DNA from: Pseudomonadota bacterium
GTDB lineage: Bacteria > Desulfobacterota > Binatia > UBA9968
DNA: 64,000 bases
Assembly: GCA_021324155.1 (NCBI GenBank)
Contig: JAJPJQ010000007.1
Coordinates: forward strand, 37,937 to 101,936
Direction: 5' to 3'
Shown: one piece after another, positions 36,192 to 45,479 of the stretch
Numbering within the stretch: position 1 is the stretch's first letter
How the letters are laid out: each line of letters begins with the position of its first letter
The notes under the pieces: generated by a model
Told to the model about the DNA's origin: nothing
The model's input: only the letters and a program-made list of their open reading frames with translations
Database searches by the model: none
Program-made: the position numbers and the translations under genes

Positions 36192-36875
36192 TTACGCGGC
36201 CAGCCGGCGGGAAAGTACCACTAGGACGATGCCGGCGGGAATGAAGAAGCCGATCTCTGTTGACAATCCCGACGACCAAGGCAGACGCTGGACGCCGAGC
36301 TGGACCAACGGATCGAGGATGCTCATGACGAGGAAAAAAATGGCGATCGCGAACAATAGGGAACCGAGCATTCGCCGGCGCGACAACCCGCGAACCCACG
36401 GCGGCAGAATTCCGGCGGCGCGAATAACCGTCCAGACGACGAGCGTAAGCGCCGCCCAGCCGATCATCTCGTACTGCTTGTGGTATTGCAGCATGAGCGA
36501 GCCTTTCCACCAGAGCACGAATGCGAAGACGGCCGCGCACACCGACCAGAAAGCCGCGCGCGCCAGCGCTCGGGCATGCGCGAGAAAATCGCGGCCTACG
36601 AGGCGGCAGAGCAGGGGCAGTAGAAAGATGCCGGCGAAGTACGATTGCGAATAGACGACCCAAGGGTCCGGGCGCGTATCCCACCGCGGATCGAGCCACA
36701 GAGGGAACCAGAAGCGAAGCCGGTGCGTCAAAAGTGAAACGATCACGACGTCGATCGCGACGACAATTAAAAAAGTCATCAGCAGATGTGCGATGTCGGC
36801 GACGAAAGGATCGGTCTCGGCTCGTTCGTCGGCGGCTGCGGATGCACTCGCGATAAGACGATCGCGTTGAGTCAT
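36192..36875 (-). CDS. Polytopic membrane protein of unknown function
   Basis: 227 residues from the ATG at 36875, which has CAGGAGC upstream; an in-frame start at 36905 is weaker. About five or six hydrophobic helices (HLLMTFLIVVAIDVVIVSLL, FAGIFLLPLLCRLVG, WSVCAAVFAFVLWW, LFAIAIFFLVMSIL, IGFFIPAGIVLVVLS). No catalytic motif. Adjacent to hpnB (divergent) and the dehydrogenase. Confidence 0.7.
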   Translation of the reverse strand: MTQRDRLIASASAAADERAETDPFVADIAHLLMTFLIVVAIDVVIVSLLTHRLRFWFPLWLDPRWDTRPDPWVVYSQSYFAGIFLLPLLCRLVGRDFLAHARALARAAFWSVCAAVFAFVLWWKGSLMLQYHKQYEMIGWAALTLVVWTVIRAAGILPPWVRGLSRRRMLGSLLFAIAIFFLVMSILDPLVQLGVQRLPWSSGLSTEIGFFIPAGIVLVVLSRRLAA

Positions 36876-36975
36876 AAGCTGCTCCTGTGTTACTGGATGC
36901 GTCACGGCGGGTCAACGGCGGCGGGTTGTTGAGTTTTTTGCGTTTGTTGGGTTGATTGGGTGCAATCCGAAAGCG

Positions 36976-38139
36976 ATGGAGATTTTCTTCATAGCCCTGG
37001 CGGCCGTTTCGACGCTCCTGTGGATCGCGTTCGCGCTGTTGCCTATGGGTCTTTGGCGCAACCGCGAAGTTCTCGATGCAACGCATGCGGCCGAGGACAA
37101 CAAAGTCCTGCGTGAAATCAGTGCGCTCATCCCCGCGCGCAACGAGACCGCAGTGATCCGGGAAACGCTGCGGTCAGTAATCGATCAGGTACCCGGACTG
37201 CAGATCATCGTCATCGACGACGGCTCCGTCGACGGGACGCCGGAGGCAGTCCAGGAAGTATCGGGCGATGTCCGTGTGATTGAAAGTGCCCCGCTGCCGC
37301 CCGAATGGAGCGGTAAGCTCTGGGCACTCGAGCAGGGTCGGCGTTTGGTTGCGACGCCGTATACGCTCCTGCTCGACGCCGACATCAAACTCAACGCCGG
37401 CATCGTCGCAGCGCTCGCCGCGAAAATGCGGCAGGACGGTATTCCATTCATCTCGCTTATGGCCGAGCCGCACATGTCGAACGGCTGGGAAAACCTACTG
37501 ATGCCGGCGTTCGTATATTTCTTCAAGATTTTGTACCCTTTTCACGCGGTCAATTCGGCGCGTGCGCGAGTTGCGGCCGCCGCGGGCGGATGTGTTCTCG
37601 TCGAGAGCCGAGTCCTAGAGCGAATCGGCGGCTTCACGTCCATCCAAGGCGCGGTCATCGACGATTGCGCGCTGGCGGACAGAGTCAAATCGCATGGGTA
37701 TAAAATCTGGCTCGGCCTGACGCATTCCGCGAAAAGCGTCCGCGGCTACCGCGGCCTGGGCGAAATATGGGACATGATCGCGCGCTCGGCTTTCTTTCAG
37801 CTGCGGTATTCGGTCGCCCGGCTCACTCTATGTACGCTTGCGCTGTTGCTGGTATACATAAGTCCTCTGGCGCTTGCGGCGTCTTCCAATAATGTCGCGC
37901 GGCGGCTTGCCGTTACCGCGTTCGCGATCATGTTCGTTACGTATATCCCAATATTGAGATTCTATCGCCGATCCGCTGCATGGGCGCTTTGCCTGCCGTT
38001 TATCGCAGCGCTTTTTCTCGCGATGACGTGGACCTCGGCCGTCCGCTACTGGCGCGGCGAGCGTACGCGGTGGAAAGGACGGGTTTATCCGCGCGAGCGC
38101 GCAGGCGTCGAGCTTTCCGGAGACGATTCAGACGGGTGA
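36976..38139 (+). CDS. hpnB: HpnB, hopene-associated glycosyltransferase
   Basis: About 387 residues from ATG 36976. GT2-type: an N-terminal membrane anchor (IFFIALAAVSTLLWIAFALL), catalytic domain with ALIPARNETAVIRETLRSVI, IVIDDGSVDGT and the Asp motif LLDADIKLN, then a C-terminal membrane region with several helices. HpnB proteins occur with hopanoid genes and are proposed to glycosylate the side chain. The 3' end overlaps convergent hpnG by 12 bp. An in-frame TTG at 36952 is also possible as start. Confidence 0.92.
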   Translation: MEIFFIALAAVSTLLWIAFALLPMGLWRNREVLDATHAAEDNKVLREISALIPARNETAVIRETLRSVIDQVPGLQIIVIDDGSVDGTPEAVQEVSGDVRVIESAPLPPEWSGKLWALEQGRRLVATPYTLLLDADIKLNAGIVAALAAKMRQDGIPFISLMAEPHMSNGWENLLMPAFVYFFKILYPFHAVNSARARVAAAAGGCVLVESRVLERIGGFTSIQGAVIDDCALADRVKSHGYKIWLGLTHSAKSVRGYRGLGEIWDMIARSAFFQLRYSVARLTLCTLALLLVYISPLALAASSNNVARRLAVTAFAIMFVTYIPILRFYRRSAAWALCLPFIAALFLAMTWTSAVRYWRGERTRWKGRVYPRERAGVELSGDDSDG

Positions 38140-38826
38140 GCAGTCGAGGGCAAAGCGCATCGCTCTTCTCAGAGTTTTTTGCGCTGCGCGGAACTGGGCG
38201 GCAAGACGGGCCACTTGAATCCAATCCGCCGGCTTGCGGCATGCGCCGAGAAGCTTTCCGACGTCAATGCCGCCCTGCGCGTCGCGCGCCTGCAAAACGG
38301 CTTCGGGAATCCCTGTCGACGCGGTGTCGACAATCGCGCGGACGGCGACATACGGCAGACCGCGCTCGGCGGCAGCGCGCGCATGCGCCGCACTTTCCAT
38401 GTCGACGGCCGCCGCTCCGGTACGCTCGTTGAGCGCGATCTTTTCGGCCGCCGTCGCGACGACGTTCTCGCTTTCGACAACCGCTCCGGTCCAGACCGAA
38501 AGCTTGAAAGCCGAGACGAGATAGAGGCGCTCATGCCACTGGGAGTCAACGGGATAGCTTTCGCCGCTGGCGCCGATAATGCGCTCCGGTAGCACCAGAC
38601 ATCCATCGGTCAAACGCTCGTCCAGCGCGGCGGCGTAGCCCCAGCTCATGAGCGCGGTCGCGCCCTGCGCGATCAAGAGCGCGGCCGCCTCGCGGGCGCG
38701 CTCGACGCCCATGCCGGAAACAGCGACCAGCGTCTGTGGCGCGATCGCTTTCCACGATCCCGGCGCGATCGTCTCGCGCGTCAGGCTTTTCAGCTCCCAC
38801 GGCAAAGCGACGATGACGCCGAGCAT
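38128..38826 (-). CDS. hpnG: HpnG, hopanoid phosphorylase
   Basis: 232 residues, a nucleoside-phosphorylase fold that removes adenine from adenosylhopane. Recognised by AVSGMGVERAREAAALLIAQ, DMESAAHARAAAERGLPYVA and the hopanoid-cluster position. Starts with an ATG that overlaps the cyclase stop by 1 nt (TAATG), so it is translationally coupled to shc. Confidence 0.9.
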   Translation of the reverse strand: MLGVIVALPWELKSLTRETIAPGSWKAIAPQTLVAVSGMGVERAREAAALLIAQGATALMSWGYAAALDERLTDGCLVLPERIIGASGESYPVDSQWHERLYLVSAFKLSVWTGAVVESENVVATAAEKIALNERTGAAAVDMESAAHARAAAERGLPYVAVRAIVDTASTGIPEAVLQARDAQGGIDVGKLLGACRKPADWIQVARLAAQFRAAQKTLRRAMRFALDCSPV

Positions 38827-40718
38827 TATCCCTCCGGGACAATCAGATTGCGGTAGCGCGCGAGCGCCAGCAGCGGGAAGTATTTGTCATATCCGTGATA
38901 TTTGAGATAAAAGACCCGCGGAAAACCCGGCGCGTTGAATTCGGGATCGCTCCACAGACCGTTGTCGCGCTGCGTGCGTAGAAGAAAATCGACGCCGCGC
39001 CGGACCGAGTCGGACGACGCTTCGCCTGCGCTCATGAGCCCTAGCAGCGCCCACGCCGTGTGAAAAGATGTGCTGCGCTCGCCGTGGCCGCGCTTGGACG
39101 GATCGAAATAGGTGTCGCAGCCTTCGGCCCAGCCGCCATCGGCGCGCTGGACGCTTTTCAGCCAGGCGGCCGCGCGCCGTACGCGTTCATGCTCTTTGCC
39201 GATAGCTGTTTCTTCCAATCCCATCAGGACCGACCAGGTCCCATAAATATAATTCGTGCCCCAGCGCCCGAACCACGAACCGTCCTCTTCCTGTGCGCGG
39301 AAGAGATAGTCGAGACAGTTTCTTTGCACCCGTTCATATTCTTGTCCGAGGCCCGCCAACAGCATCACGCAGCGCGCGCTGACGTCTTCAGTCGGCGGAT
39401 CGAGCAGCGCACCGTGGTCCGCGAACGGAATTTCATTCAAATAAGTGTGATCGTTGTCTGCGTCGAACGCGGCGAAGCCGCCGTTCGCGGACTGCATGCC
39501 GGCGATCCATTCACCGGCGCGCGCCACGGCATTTCTATAAGTCTCACCGCCGTTTTTATGCATCACGTACGCCACCGCAGCGGTGTCGTCCAAATCCGGA
39601 TAATGAGAATTTTCGAACTGAAAGGGCCACCCGCCACTGCGGACGGAAGGCCGTGCGGCACGCCAGTCCTGCGGCCCGTCCAGTAACTGCCGCGCGGCGA
39701 GCCAATCGAGCGCTTTGCGCTCGGCTGCGCGTGCCGGCTCGCCGCCGACCTGCTGCAATGCGATCGCGGCCCACGCCGTGTCCCAGACCGGCGACACGCA
39801 CGGCTGGCAGTAAGCGCTGTCCTGTCCAATAACGAGCAGATCGTCGATCGCACGCCGCTGCCCGGCACGCACCGGGTCGTGCGCCGGATAGCCTAGGTAC
39901 TCCAAAGCTTCATAAGCATTGACCATTGCCGGAAAAATCGCGCCGAGGCCGCCGTCGCGGTCAATCCGCCGCAAAATCCATGCCTCCGCCTTTTCCAGCG
40001 CGCATTGGCGCCATGCCTGCGGCAGGCCCGGATAAACCTTGAGGCCGATGCGGTCGAGGAATAGCAGCGCGCGTCCCAAAGCCGAGCGCGTGGGAAAATA
40101 CCGTTTTTCGCGCCAAGGATCGACGATAAAAAGTTCGGGAATCGAGACGGCCTTCGGATTTTTTGCCTGTGCTTTGTAACTGTAAAGGACAAAAAGCGGC
40201 ACCATGACGGTGCGCGACCAATAGGACACTTTCAAAAGATGAAAGGGAAACCAGCGCGGCAGCAGCATGATCTCCACAGGTATGAACGGCACCGCGCGCC
40301 ATGGAAGCTGAGCGAAGATCGCCAGCATAATGCGCGTAAAAACGTTCGCCCGCGCGGCACCGCCGAGTTTCAGAATCGCGTCGCGCGCATGCGCCATGTG
40401 TGGCGAGTCGGGGCTGTCGCCGGCCAGCTTCAGCGCATAATACGCCTTGACGGAGCAGCTGATCTCGGCCGGGCCGCCGTAGTAAAGCGGCCAGCCGCCG
40501 TCCTTTCCCTGATGCGCGCGGAGATACGCTGCGAGCTTGCGCTCGAGCGTCTCGTTCGACTCGCCGAAATAGTGGAGCATGAGAATATACTCGGCGGGAA
40601 TCGTGCAATCCGCCTCGAGCTCGAAACTCCAGCAGCCGTCCGCGCGCTGCAAGCCGATGAGCATATCGGCGGCGCGGCGGATCGCTTGCTCCAGCTCGAG
40701 CGGATTTCCGACGGTCAC
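38826..40718 (-). CDS. shc: Squalene-hopene cyclase
   Basis: 630 residues, GTG start. Cyclises squalene to hopene and hopanol in the membrane. The catalytic DxDDTA motif is clear (YPDLDDTAAVAYVM), and several QW repeats are visible (GKDGGWPLYYGG, QSANGGFAAFD, QEEDGSWFGRWG, QRADGGWAEG). Length is normal for bacterial SHC. Operon order on the minus strand: prenyl synthase, squalene synthase, cyclase, hpnG. Confidence 0.96.
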   Translation of the reverse strand: MTVGNPLELEQAIRRAADMLIGLQRADGCWSFELEADCTIPAEYILMLHYFGESNETLERKLAAYLRAHQGKDGGWPLYYGGPAEISCSVKAYYALKLAGDSPDSPHMAHARDAILKLGGAARANVFTRIMLAIFAQLPWRAVPFIPVEIMLLPRWFPFHLLKVSYWSRTVMVPLFVLYSYKAQAKNPKAVSIPELFIVDPWREKRYFPTRSALGRALLFLDRIGLKVYPGLPQAWRQCALEKAEAWILRRIDRDGGLGAIFPAMVNAYEALEYLGYPAHDPVRAGQRRAIDDLLVIGQDSAYCQPCVSPVWDTAWAAIALQQVGGEPARAAERKALDWLAARQLLDGPQDWRAARPSVRSGGWPFQFENSHYPDLDDTAAVAYVMHKNGGETYRNAVARAGEWIAGMQSANGGFAAFDADNDHTYLNEIPFADHGALLDPPTEDVSARCVMLLAGLGQEYERVQRNCLDYLFRAQEEDGSWFGRWGTNYIYGTWSVLMGLEETAIGKEHERVRRAAAWLKSVQRADGGWAEGCDTYFDPSKRGHGERSTSFHTAWALLGLMSAGEASSDSVRRGVDFLLRTQRDNGLWSDPEFNAPGFPRVFYLKYHGYDKYFPLLALARYRNLIVPEG

Positions 40719-40748
40719 GTTGGGTATGCGGCGGGTATTCCGGCGATG

Positions 40749-41906
40749 CTAGTACGTTCCGTTTGTTGAGTCGCTCGCCGCGACTGCAGACTGCAGAGTC
40801 GTAGCGGGCGCCGAAGGCAGGCCTCGCGCCGCGAGAGAGAAAAGAAGCGTGAGCAGCCCGTCGTTTTGCAGCGTCAACCCGGTTGCGAGAATCGTTCCCT
40901 TCACGCTGAGTCGCGATATTTTCACCTGATTGCCGTCCGTATAATCGAGGTGATGATTGATCTTCCGTAGGGTCAAAACGGCCAGGCCGACGGCCCAGAG
41001 GCAGAACTTACGTATCCCGGTCTCCTCTTTAGGAATGAGCAACGAATACGCCACGGCGTTGCGCAAATGTCCCTGTGAGATTCCTATAAGACGGCGAACG
41101 CCCCGCTCGAAGCCCCGGCGGTTTCTCGCCGCCGGCAGCTCCGCCAGATCACAGCCTTCCGCGGCGAAAATCTCCCGCGGCAGCCAGCATGCGCCTGCCT
41201 CGTAGTCTTCCCAAACATCCTTCAAGATGTTCGTCATCTGCAGCCCCTGGCCGAAAGAGACCGCCAGCGGCATCAGCGCCTCGCGACGTTCTGCGATCCG
41301 CTCCGAATGTAAACAAAACAGGCGCGTCAACATTTGGCCCACGACGCCGGCGACGAAGTAGCAGTATCGATCGAGCTCCTCCATGTTTTTGAGCCCGTGC
41401 TTTGCGCCGTTCAGCTGGAAATCCGCCATCCCTCGCGCCATCGTCCGGACACATTGCCGGAGTGCTTCGCGCCGAGGAACCGAAAAACTTTGGGTGATTG
41501 AAATGACCCGCGGGACGTTGCGGATCAGTTCGTGTTCGGCGAGCAGCGTCCGGGTCGAGAGCGCCGCGCCGAGTTGCAGAGCAAAACTTTCGGCGCATCC
41601 GGCGTCGTCGAACGCGCGCAAAAATTGGCGACAGAAATATTCCTTGCCGTCGGCGCTGACCTCCGGCTCGTCCTCGATCGTATCAACGATGCGGCAAAGC
41701 AGATAGGCGTTGGACACCACTCGGCAGAGATCAGGCGGAAGCTGCGGAATCGTCAACGCGAACGTGCGGGAAACGCCTTCCAGCATCGCCGATTGAAAGT
41801 CATCGTCGCTTTGCGCGAACTCTCGTGGTTGGACCCGCGCCGACTCGACGGTATGAGCGCCATTTTTAGAAATGGATCGGCTTTCGCTGAAGGTCATGGG
41901 TGTCAT
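40749..41906 (-). CDS. Squalene synthase (farnesyl-diphosphate farnesyltransferase type)
   Basis: 385 residues. Condenses two farnesyl diphosphates to squalene. Aspartate motifs DTIEDEPEV near residue 76 and DVWEDYEAGA near residue 215 are both present, and the segment YCYFVAGVVGQMLTRLF resembles single-enzyme SQS (ERG9-type) more than the two-step HpnC/HpnD pair. A hydrophobic C-terminal part follows. ATG overlaps the upstream prenyl synthase stop by 4 nt. Presence of a single SQS beside shc means hpnCDE would not be needed here. Confidence 0.85.
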   Translation of the reverse strand: MTPMTFSESRSISKNGAHTVESARVQPREFAQSDDDFQSAMLEGVSRTFALTIPQLPPDLCRVVSNAYLLCRIVDTIEDEPEVSADGKEYFCRQFLRAFDDAGCAESFALQLGAALSTRTLLAEHELIRNVPRVISITQSFSVPRREALRQCVRTMARGMADFQLNGAKHGLKNMEELDRYCYFVAGVVGQMLTRLFCLHSERIAERREALMPLAVSFGQGLQMTNILKDVWEDYEAGACWLPREIFAAEGCDLAELPAARNRRGFERGVRRLIGISQGHLRNAVAYSLLIPKEETGIRKFCLWAVGLAVLTLRKINHHLDYTDGNQVKISRLSVKGTILATGLTLQNDGLLTLLFSLAARGLPSAPATTLQSAVAASDSTNGTY

Positions 41907-42880
41907 GCGTGACGACGTTGCGTCGCGGCGTCGTGCGGCTGCAGGCCGTCGAAGCCGGTCATCGAAGCGACGACGCTTCTTGCATCGTTTCCTGCACCGT
42001 CGTCAGTTCTCGAAGCAACGAAGCGCGCCAGCTCTCGCAGAGACTCAGCCGCGCGGCCGTACGGCCGCAACTCCCTTAAACAATCATTTAATAGAGCTTG
42101 AACGCGCTCCCGAGCTTTCGCCGGATCCATCACGGATAAATAATTGACCGTGCCTTTGCCGTTGTCACTGGAAACTTCGTGGCCGTCTAAAATATCGTCG
42201 GTGATCTGAAACGCCAGCCCCAATGCCTGCGCATAGCGCGTCACGCGCTCGAGATCTTTGTTCCCCGCTCCGCCGATGATCGCGCCGACGCGCGCCGCCG
42301 TCGAAATTAACGCTCCCGTCTTCAAACGATCGAGGTTTTCGAGAACGGCCGGCGTCACCTTGCGCTTGGCCAACTCGAGCTCCGTCGTTTGTCCGCCGAT
42401 CATTCCGCGGATGCCCGCGGCGTCCGAGACCTCGCGAATGAGCTTCGCGATCACAGGGCCGCCGACAAGACGCGTGGCTTTAGGATCGGACATGATAAAA
42501 AACGCCTCGGTGAGCAGCGCGTCTCCCGCGAGCAGAGCTATGGCTTCGCCGAAGCGCTTGTGGCAGGAAGGTTTTCCCCGCCGCAAATCGTCGTTATCCA
42601 TCGCCGGGAGGTCGTCGTGAATGAGCGAGTAGCAATGAATCAGCTCGACGGCGCACGCAAACGGCAGGAGCGCGCGCCGTTTCGCGCCGAAGAGCTCGCC
42701 GACCGCCAGCGTTAAAGTAGGACGGAACCTCTTGCCCGCGTCCAAGGCGCTGTAGCAGATCGCTTGATGAAGGATCGACGAGCCGTCGCCGCCACGATTG
42801 AGATAACGTTCCAGCGCCTTGTCGATCGACGATCTGCAGCCGAGCAGATATTGTTCCATGTTCAATGCCACACGCGCCAC
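41903..42880 (-). CDS. Polyprenyl diphosphate synthase (farnesyl/geranylgeranyl type)
   Basis: 325 residues. First Asp-rich motif HDDLPAMDNDDLRRGKPSCH and second DDILD give a complete trans-prenyltransferase active site. Provides farnesyl diphosphate to the squalene synthase gene that overlaps it by 4 nt. Start is GTG at 42880 or possibly ATG at 42859; the upstream ribosome site is weak for both. Begins the squalene-to-hopane operon. Confidence 0.9.
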   Translation of the reverse strand: MARVALNMEQYLLGCRSSIDKALERYLNRGGDGSSILHQAICYSALDAGKRFRPTLTLAVGELFGAKRRALLPFACAVELIHCYSLIHDDLPAMDNDDLRRGKPSCHKRFGEAIALLAGDALLTEAFFIMSDPKATRLVGGPVIAKLIREVSDAAGIRGMIGGQTTELELAKRKVTPAVLENLDRLKTGALISTAARVGAIIGGAGNKDLERVTRYAQALGLAFQITDDILDGHEVSSDNGKGTVNYLSVMDPAKARERVQALLNDCLRELRPYGRAAESLRELARFVASRTDDGAGNDARSVVASMTGFDGLQPHDAATQRRHA

Positions 42881-43041
42881 CTTGCTGTAATACCACGCAA
42901 TATCGGCTTTACCAGCCCAGCCGCGGCCGCCATTCTACTAATTCAATTGCAATTAATCCAACAGAATACAATGGAGCATGTTCCGATGAGTACAATGCGC
43001 CAGCGGACGCCCACAAGAAATGGACCGCGCATCGGCAGAGT

Positions 43042-43319
43042 TTATTCATCGGTCTTTTTTGCCAGCTGGGGCGGATTATTTTTCGGCGCGAGGCGCGGCG
43101 AAGGAGCGCCGCGCAACTCGCGCAGGAAATCCTCCTTGGACTTGAACGTCCGGCCGGAGAATTGGCCGCTGTGGCAATGGTAGCTGATTTTGTCCGATCC
43201 GCGATGGCAGCCGTAGCCGTCAACGATCCCGGAATGCGCGCCGGCCGATGCGGAGCGCGACAGCGATCGCTAAACCTGCAAAGCAAACGATAGATAATCA
43301 AGAATGTCAGCTTGGCCAT
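43042..43319 (-). pseudogene. Small secreted YHCH-motif protein, frame broken in its signal region
   Basis: From about 43255 to the stop at 43042 one frame encodes SASAGAHSGIVDGYGCHRGS then DKISYHCHSGQFSGRTFKSK and an acidic/basic tail. This matches small exported proteins with a DxxGCHxxxxxxxYHCHxGxLxGRxFxSK core, likely metal or cell-wall binding. No start codon exists in this frame; a hydrophobic stretch (CFAGLAIAVAL) lies in another frame just upstream and MAKLTFLIIYRLL in a third, so one or two indels separate the signal peptide from the body. Confidence 0.55.
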
Positions 43320-43411
43320 CGCTGTTTTCGCAAACTCGTTTTAGATGACCGACCGGACGCGGCATTGTACTGGACTTTGGTCCAATATCGAAAATACCGA
43401 TCATTCGCCCG

Positions 43412-44350
43412 TCAAGGGAGAAAGCTCAAATCGACGATCTGCGCGACGGTCAGCGCTTTCGCTTTCGGCTCCTCGCGCGCGAAATCGACCAAGACGACCT
43501 CCAACCCCTTCAGCGTCGGTCGGCCGTCGTCGGGTAGCGATCGGATGTAATTATCGAACGCCTGCTCGGCGGTGGCGCGGTCGTCCGACTTGCTGAGCGT
43601 CATGATCTTACGCACGGCTTCGTCGCGGGAGTTTTTGAAATAGCGTACCGATTCGAGATACCCGGCCATGAAACGGCGCACGAGCGGCGCCTGCGTCTGC
43701 AGGCTGTCTTCACGCGCCACCACGCTGACGTGCGGGAACTCGACACCCTTGGCGATGAAGTCGAGGAGCTTGTTCATGCCCATCTTCTGCGCTGCAATTC
43801 CCTCTTCGGGCGTCAGCACCGTCGCCTGAATAGCGCCCGAGCGTAGCGCCACGAGGCGCGCCTGCGATCCGCCGATCTGGAGCACGGAGACATCCTGCGG
43901 GTTGAGGCCCAAGATACCGAGGGCCTGCTTCACTACGAAATCGGTGTTGCTGCCGAAGCGGCTGATGCCGATTCTTTTCCCGCGCAGCTGCTCCCCGCTC
44001 GTAATCGAAGCAGCGGATACTAGGATGTAAGGGAGAATGTTCGTGACGCCGCCGATAATCTTGATCTTCGCGCCGCGAACATAGGCGTTCAGAAACGGAG
44101 GACCGCCGGTGAGAAGCATGTCGAGGCTCCTTCCCACCAGTGCCTGCGTCGAGATCGAGCCGCCGGCGATAAAAATCAGTTCCAGCGATATGCCCTGCTT
44201 GCGAAAACTGCCGGTGTCCTGTCCCAAATAAAACGGCGCCGCGCCGTAAAAACCGTTGAAGCCGACGCGGAGCGTCGTCACCTGGGCCGCAGACGGGGAT
44301 GCAGCATAGAATATAAGGAGAAAAGCGAGGCTGGCGGTGAGCGGCTTCAT
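43412..44350 (-). CDS. NitT/TauT-type ABC substrate-binding protein
   Basis: 312 residues from ATG 44350, which has AAGGAGG 6 nt upstream. Sec signal peptide (LTASLAFLLIFYAASPSAAQ). NMT1-like body: LRVGFNGFYGAAPFYLGQDT, LDMLLTGGPPFLNAYV, QLRGKRIGISRFGSNTDFVV. Orphan; no transporter genes adjacent. It marks the last host-type gene before the prophage, and the 250 bp to the next gene (44351-44602) hold nothing I recognise. Confidence 0.85.
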   Translation of the reverse strand: MKPLTASLAFLLIFYAASPSAAQVTTLRVGFNGFYGAAPFYLGQDTGSFRKQGISLELIFIAGGSISTQALVGRSLDMLLTGGPPFLNAYVRGAKIKIIGGVTNILPYILVSAASITSGEQLRGKRIGISRFGSNTDFVVKQALGILGLNPQDVSVLQIGGSQARLVALRSGAIQATVLTPEEGIAAQKMGMNKLLDFIAKGVEFPHVSVVAREDSLQTQAPLVRRFMAGYLESVRYFKNSRDEAVRKIMTLSKSDDRATAEQAFDNYIRSLPDDGRPTLKGLEVVLVDFAREEPKAKALTVAQIVDLSFLP

Positions 44351-44602
44351 GCGGCCCTCCTTCACTGCGAGCCGAGGGCGCGGTCGAGATCTTGTTGCGC
44401 TTCATCGAAACGCGCATTCGGATTATTATTCGACATGGCCGATAGTTTGGAGAAACTTAGCATTTAAGGCATGCGGGTAATAGCTTAGCCGCTTTGCGGA
44501 TGGAAAAGCGAATTCATCTGCCTGCGCGGTTAATCTGTTAAAAACCCAATCAGCGCGCGCATCTGCACAGCAAATGCACCAGTGGAAAATAGTAAAAAGT
44601 TT

Positions 44603-45082
44603 CTAACGGGCTGCGTTTTTTTGTGTCTGTGATTGGACTACGTCGTTCTTCGATTCTGCCGTCCCCGGCGTCGGCGCGATAGGACCAGTGCCGAGGCCGT
44701 GCATGGTGAGGGACTGGAGTACGGTCGACGGCGTGAGAAAATCTTTGTCCTTGCTGCGGACCTGGCAGGAGCCGTCGGCGCCGATATAGACCTGCATGCC
44801 GCCCTGGCCGCTCCTCCCGAGCGTGAAGCCGACGCTGCCATATCCGCCCGCGGGGATGACGCCCGGACCGACCGCGGCCGCCGCTCCGCCGCCGGAGAGA
44901 TTCACGCGGACGCAGGCAGACGCGTCGTCGGCCGCGAGCGCCGCGATAACTTCCTTCGTGTAGGGGTTCGGCGGCATCAGAAGAGCGCAGCCGGAAAGCG
45001 TCGGGAGCAGGGCGAGCAACAGAGCGGGTTTGAAACCCGCGCCTACGCGAAACCCGAAACTCGAAATCCGAAACTTTTTCAT
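44603..45082 (-). CDS. Phage-associated lipoprotein (end of lysis module)
   Basis: 159 residues from ATG 45082. Lipoprotein signal (LLLALLPTLSGCALLMPP; lipobox LSGC). The mature part is glycine-rich (AVGPGVIPAGGYGSVGFTL) and ends in a polar tail. It is the last gene of the minus-strand prophage late region, 2 nt after a small membrane gene. An outer-membrane spanin-like role is possible by position, but there is no clear spanin homology. Confidence 0.6.
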   Translation of the reverse strand: MKKFRISSFGFRVGAGFKPALLLALLPTLSGCALLMPPNPYTKEVIAALAADDASACVRVNLSGGGAAAAVGPGVIPAGGYGSVGFTLGRSGQGGMQVYIGADGSCQVRSKDKDFLTPSTVLQSLTMHGLGTGPIAPTPGTAESKNDVVQSQTQKNAAR

Positions 45083-45084
45083 GG

Positions 45085-45288
45085 TCAGAATCCTTTCGTT
45101 GGATCGCAACCGGCAGGCAGCCAGCCGAAGTGGACGAGTAGGCCGCCGGCGACAAGCGAGATGAGCCAGCCGAGAAACGGCCACGCCTTGACTGCCCGCC
45201 ATACGATGAAAGACAGCGTCGGCCAGCCGCGCGCGAGCGCGGCGAATTCGTACAACAGCAGACCGGCGATGGCGATCGCCCACGGCAT
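45085..45288 (-). CDS. Small membrane protein of the phage lysis module
   Basis: 67 residues (ATG 45288, one base after the previous stop TAA). Two hydrophobic segments: WAIAIAGLLLYEFAALARG and FLGWLISLVAGGLLVHFGWL. Size, topology and position between the 56-residue membrane gene and the terminal lipoprotein fit a holin or antiholin. A GTG start at 45315 is also possible. Confidence 0.6.
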   Translation of the reverse strand: MPWAIAIAGLLLYEFAALARGWPTLSFIVWRAVKAWPFLGWLISLVAGGLLVHFGWLPAGCDPTKGF

Positions 45289-45289
45289 G

Positions 45290-45460
45290 TTACTGTGCTC
45301 GCGCGACGCCGGCACGAAGTGCGGCGAGCCCGGCGCCGTTCAGCACGATTTCAACAGCACGGTTGAAATCAAGATTCCCGGTGTAATAGCCGAGCACCGC
45401 ATACGCGATCGTTGCGGCTGCGATAATATAGGTCCTTTTTCCTGAAAGCGCTTCTGGCAT
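45290..45460 (-). CDS. Holin-like small membrane protein
   Basis: 56 residues, excellent ribosome site (AAGGAGGCTTT before ATG 45460). One hydrophobic helix YIIAAATIAYAVLGYYTG and an amphipathic second segment (VEIVLNGAGLAALRAGVA). The layout resembles small phage holins of class II type. Lies between the coiled-coil membrane gene and another small membrane gene. Confidence 0.6.
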   Translation of the reverse strand: MPEALSGKRTYIIAAATIAYAVLGYYTGNLDFNRAVEIVLNGAGLAALRAGVARAQ

Positions 45461-45479
45461 AAAGCCTCCTTGTTTCGAT

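Noticed and set aside
44633..45445. Plus-strand open frame across the lysis genes
   Set aside because: Shadow frame; the minus-strand genes have strong ribosome sites and tight spacing.
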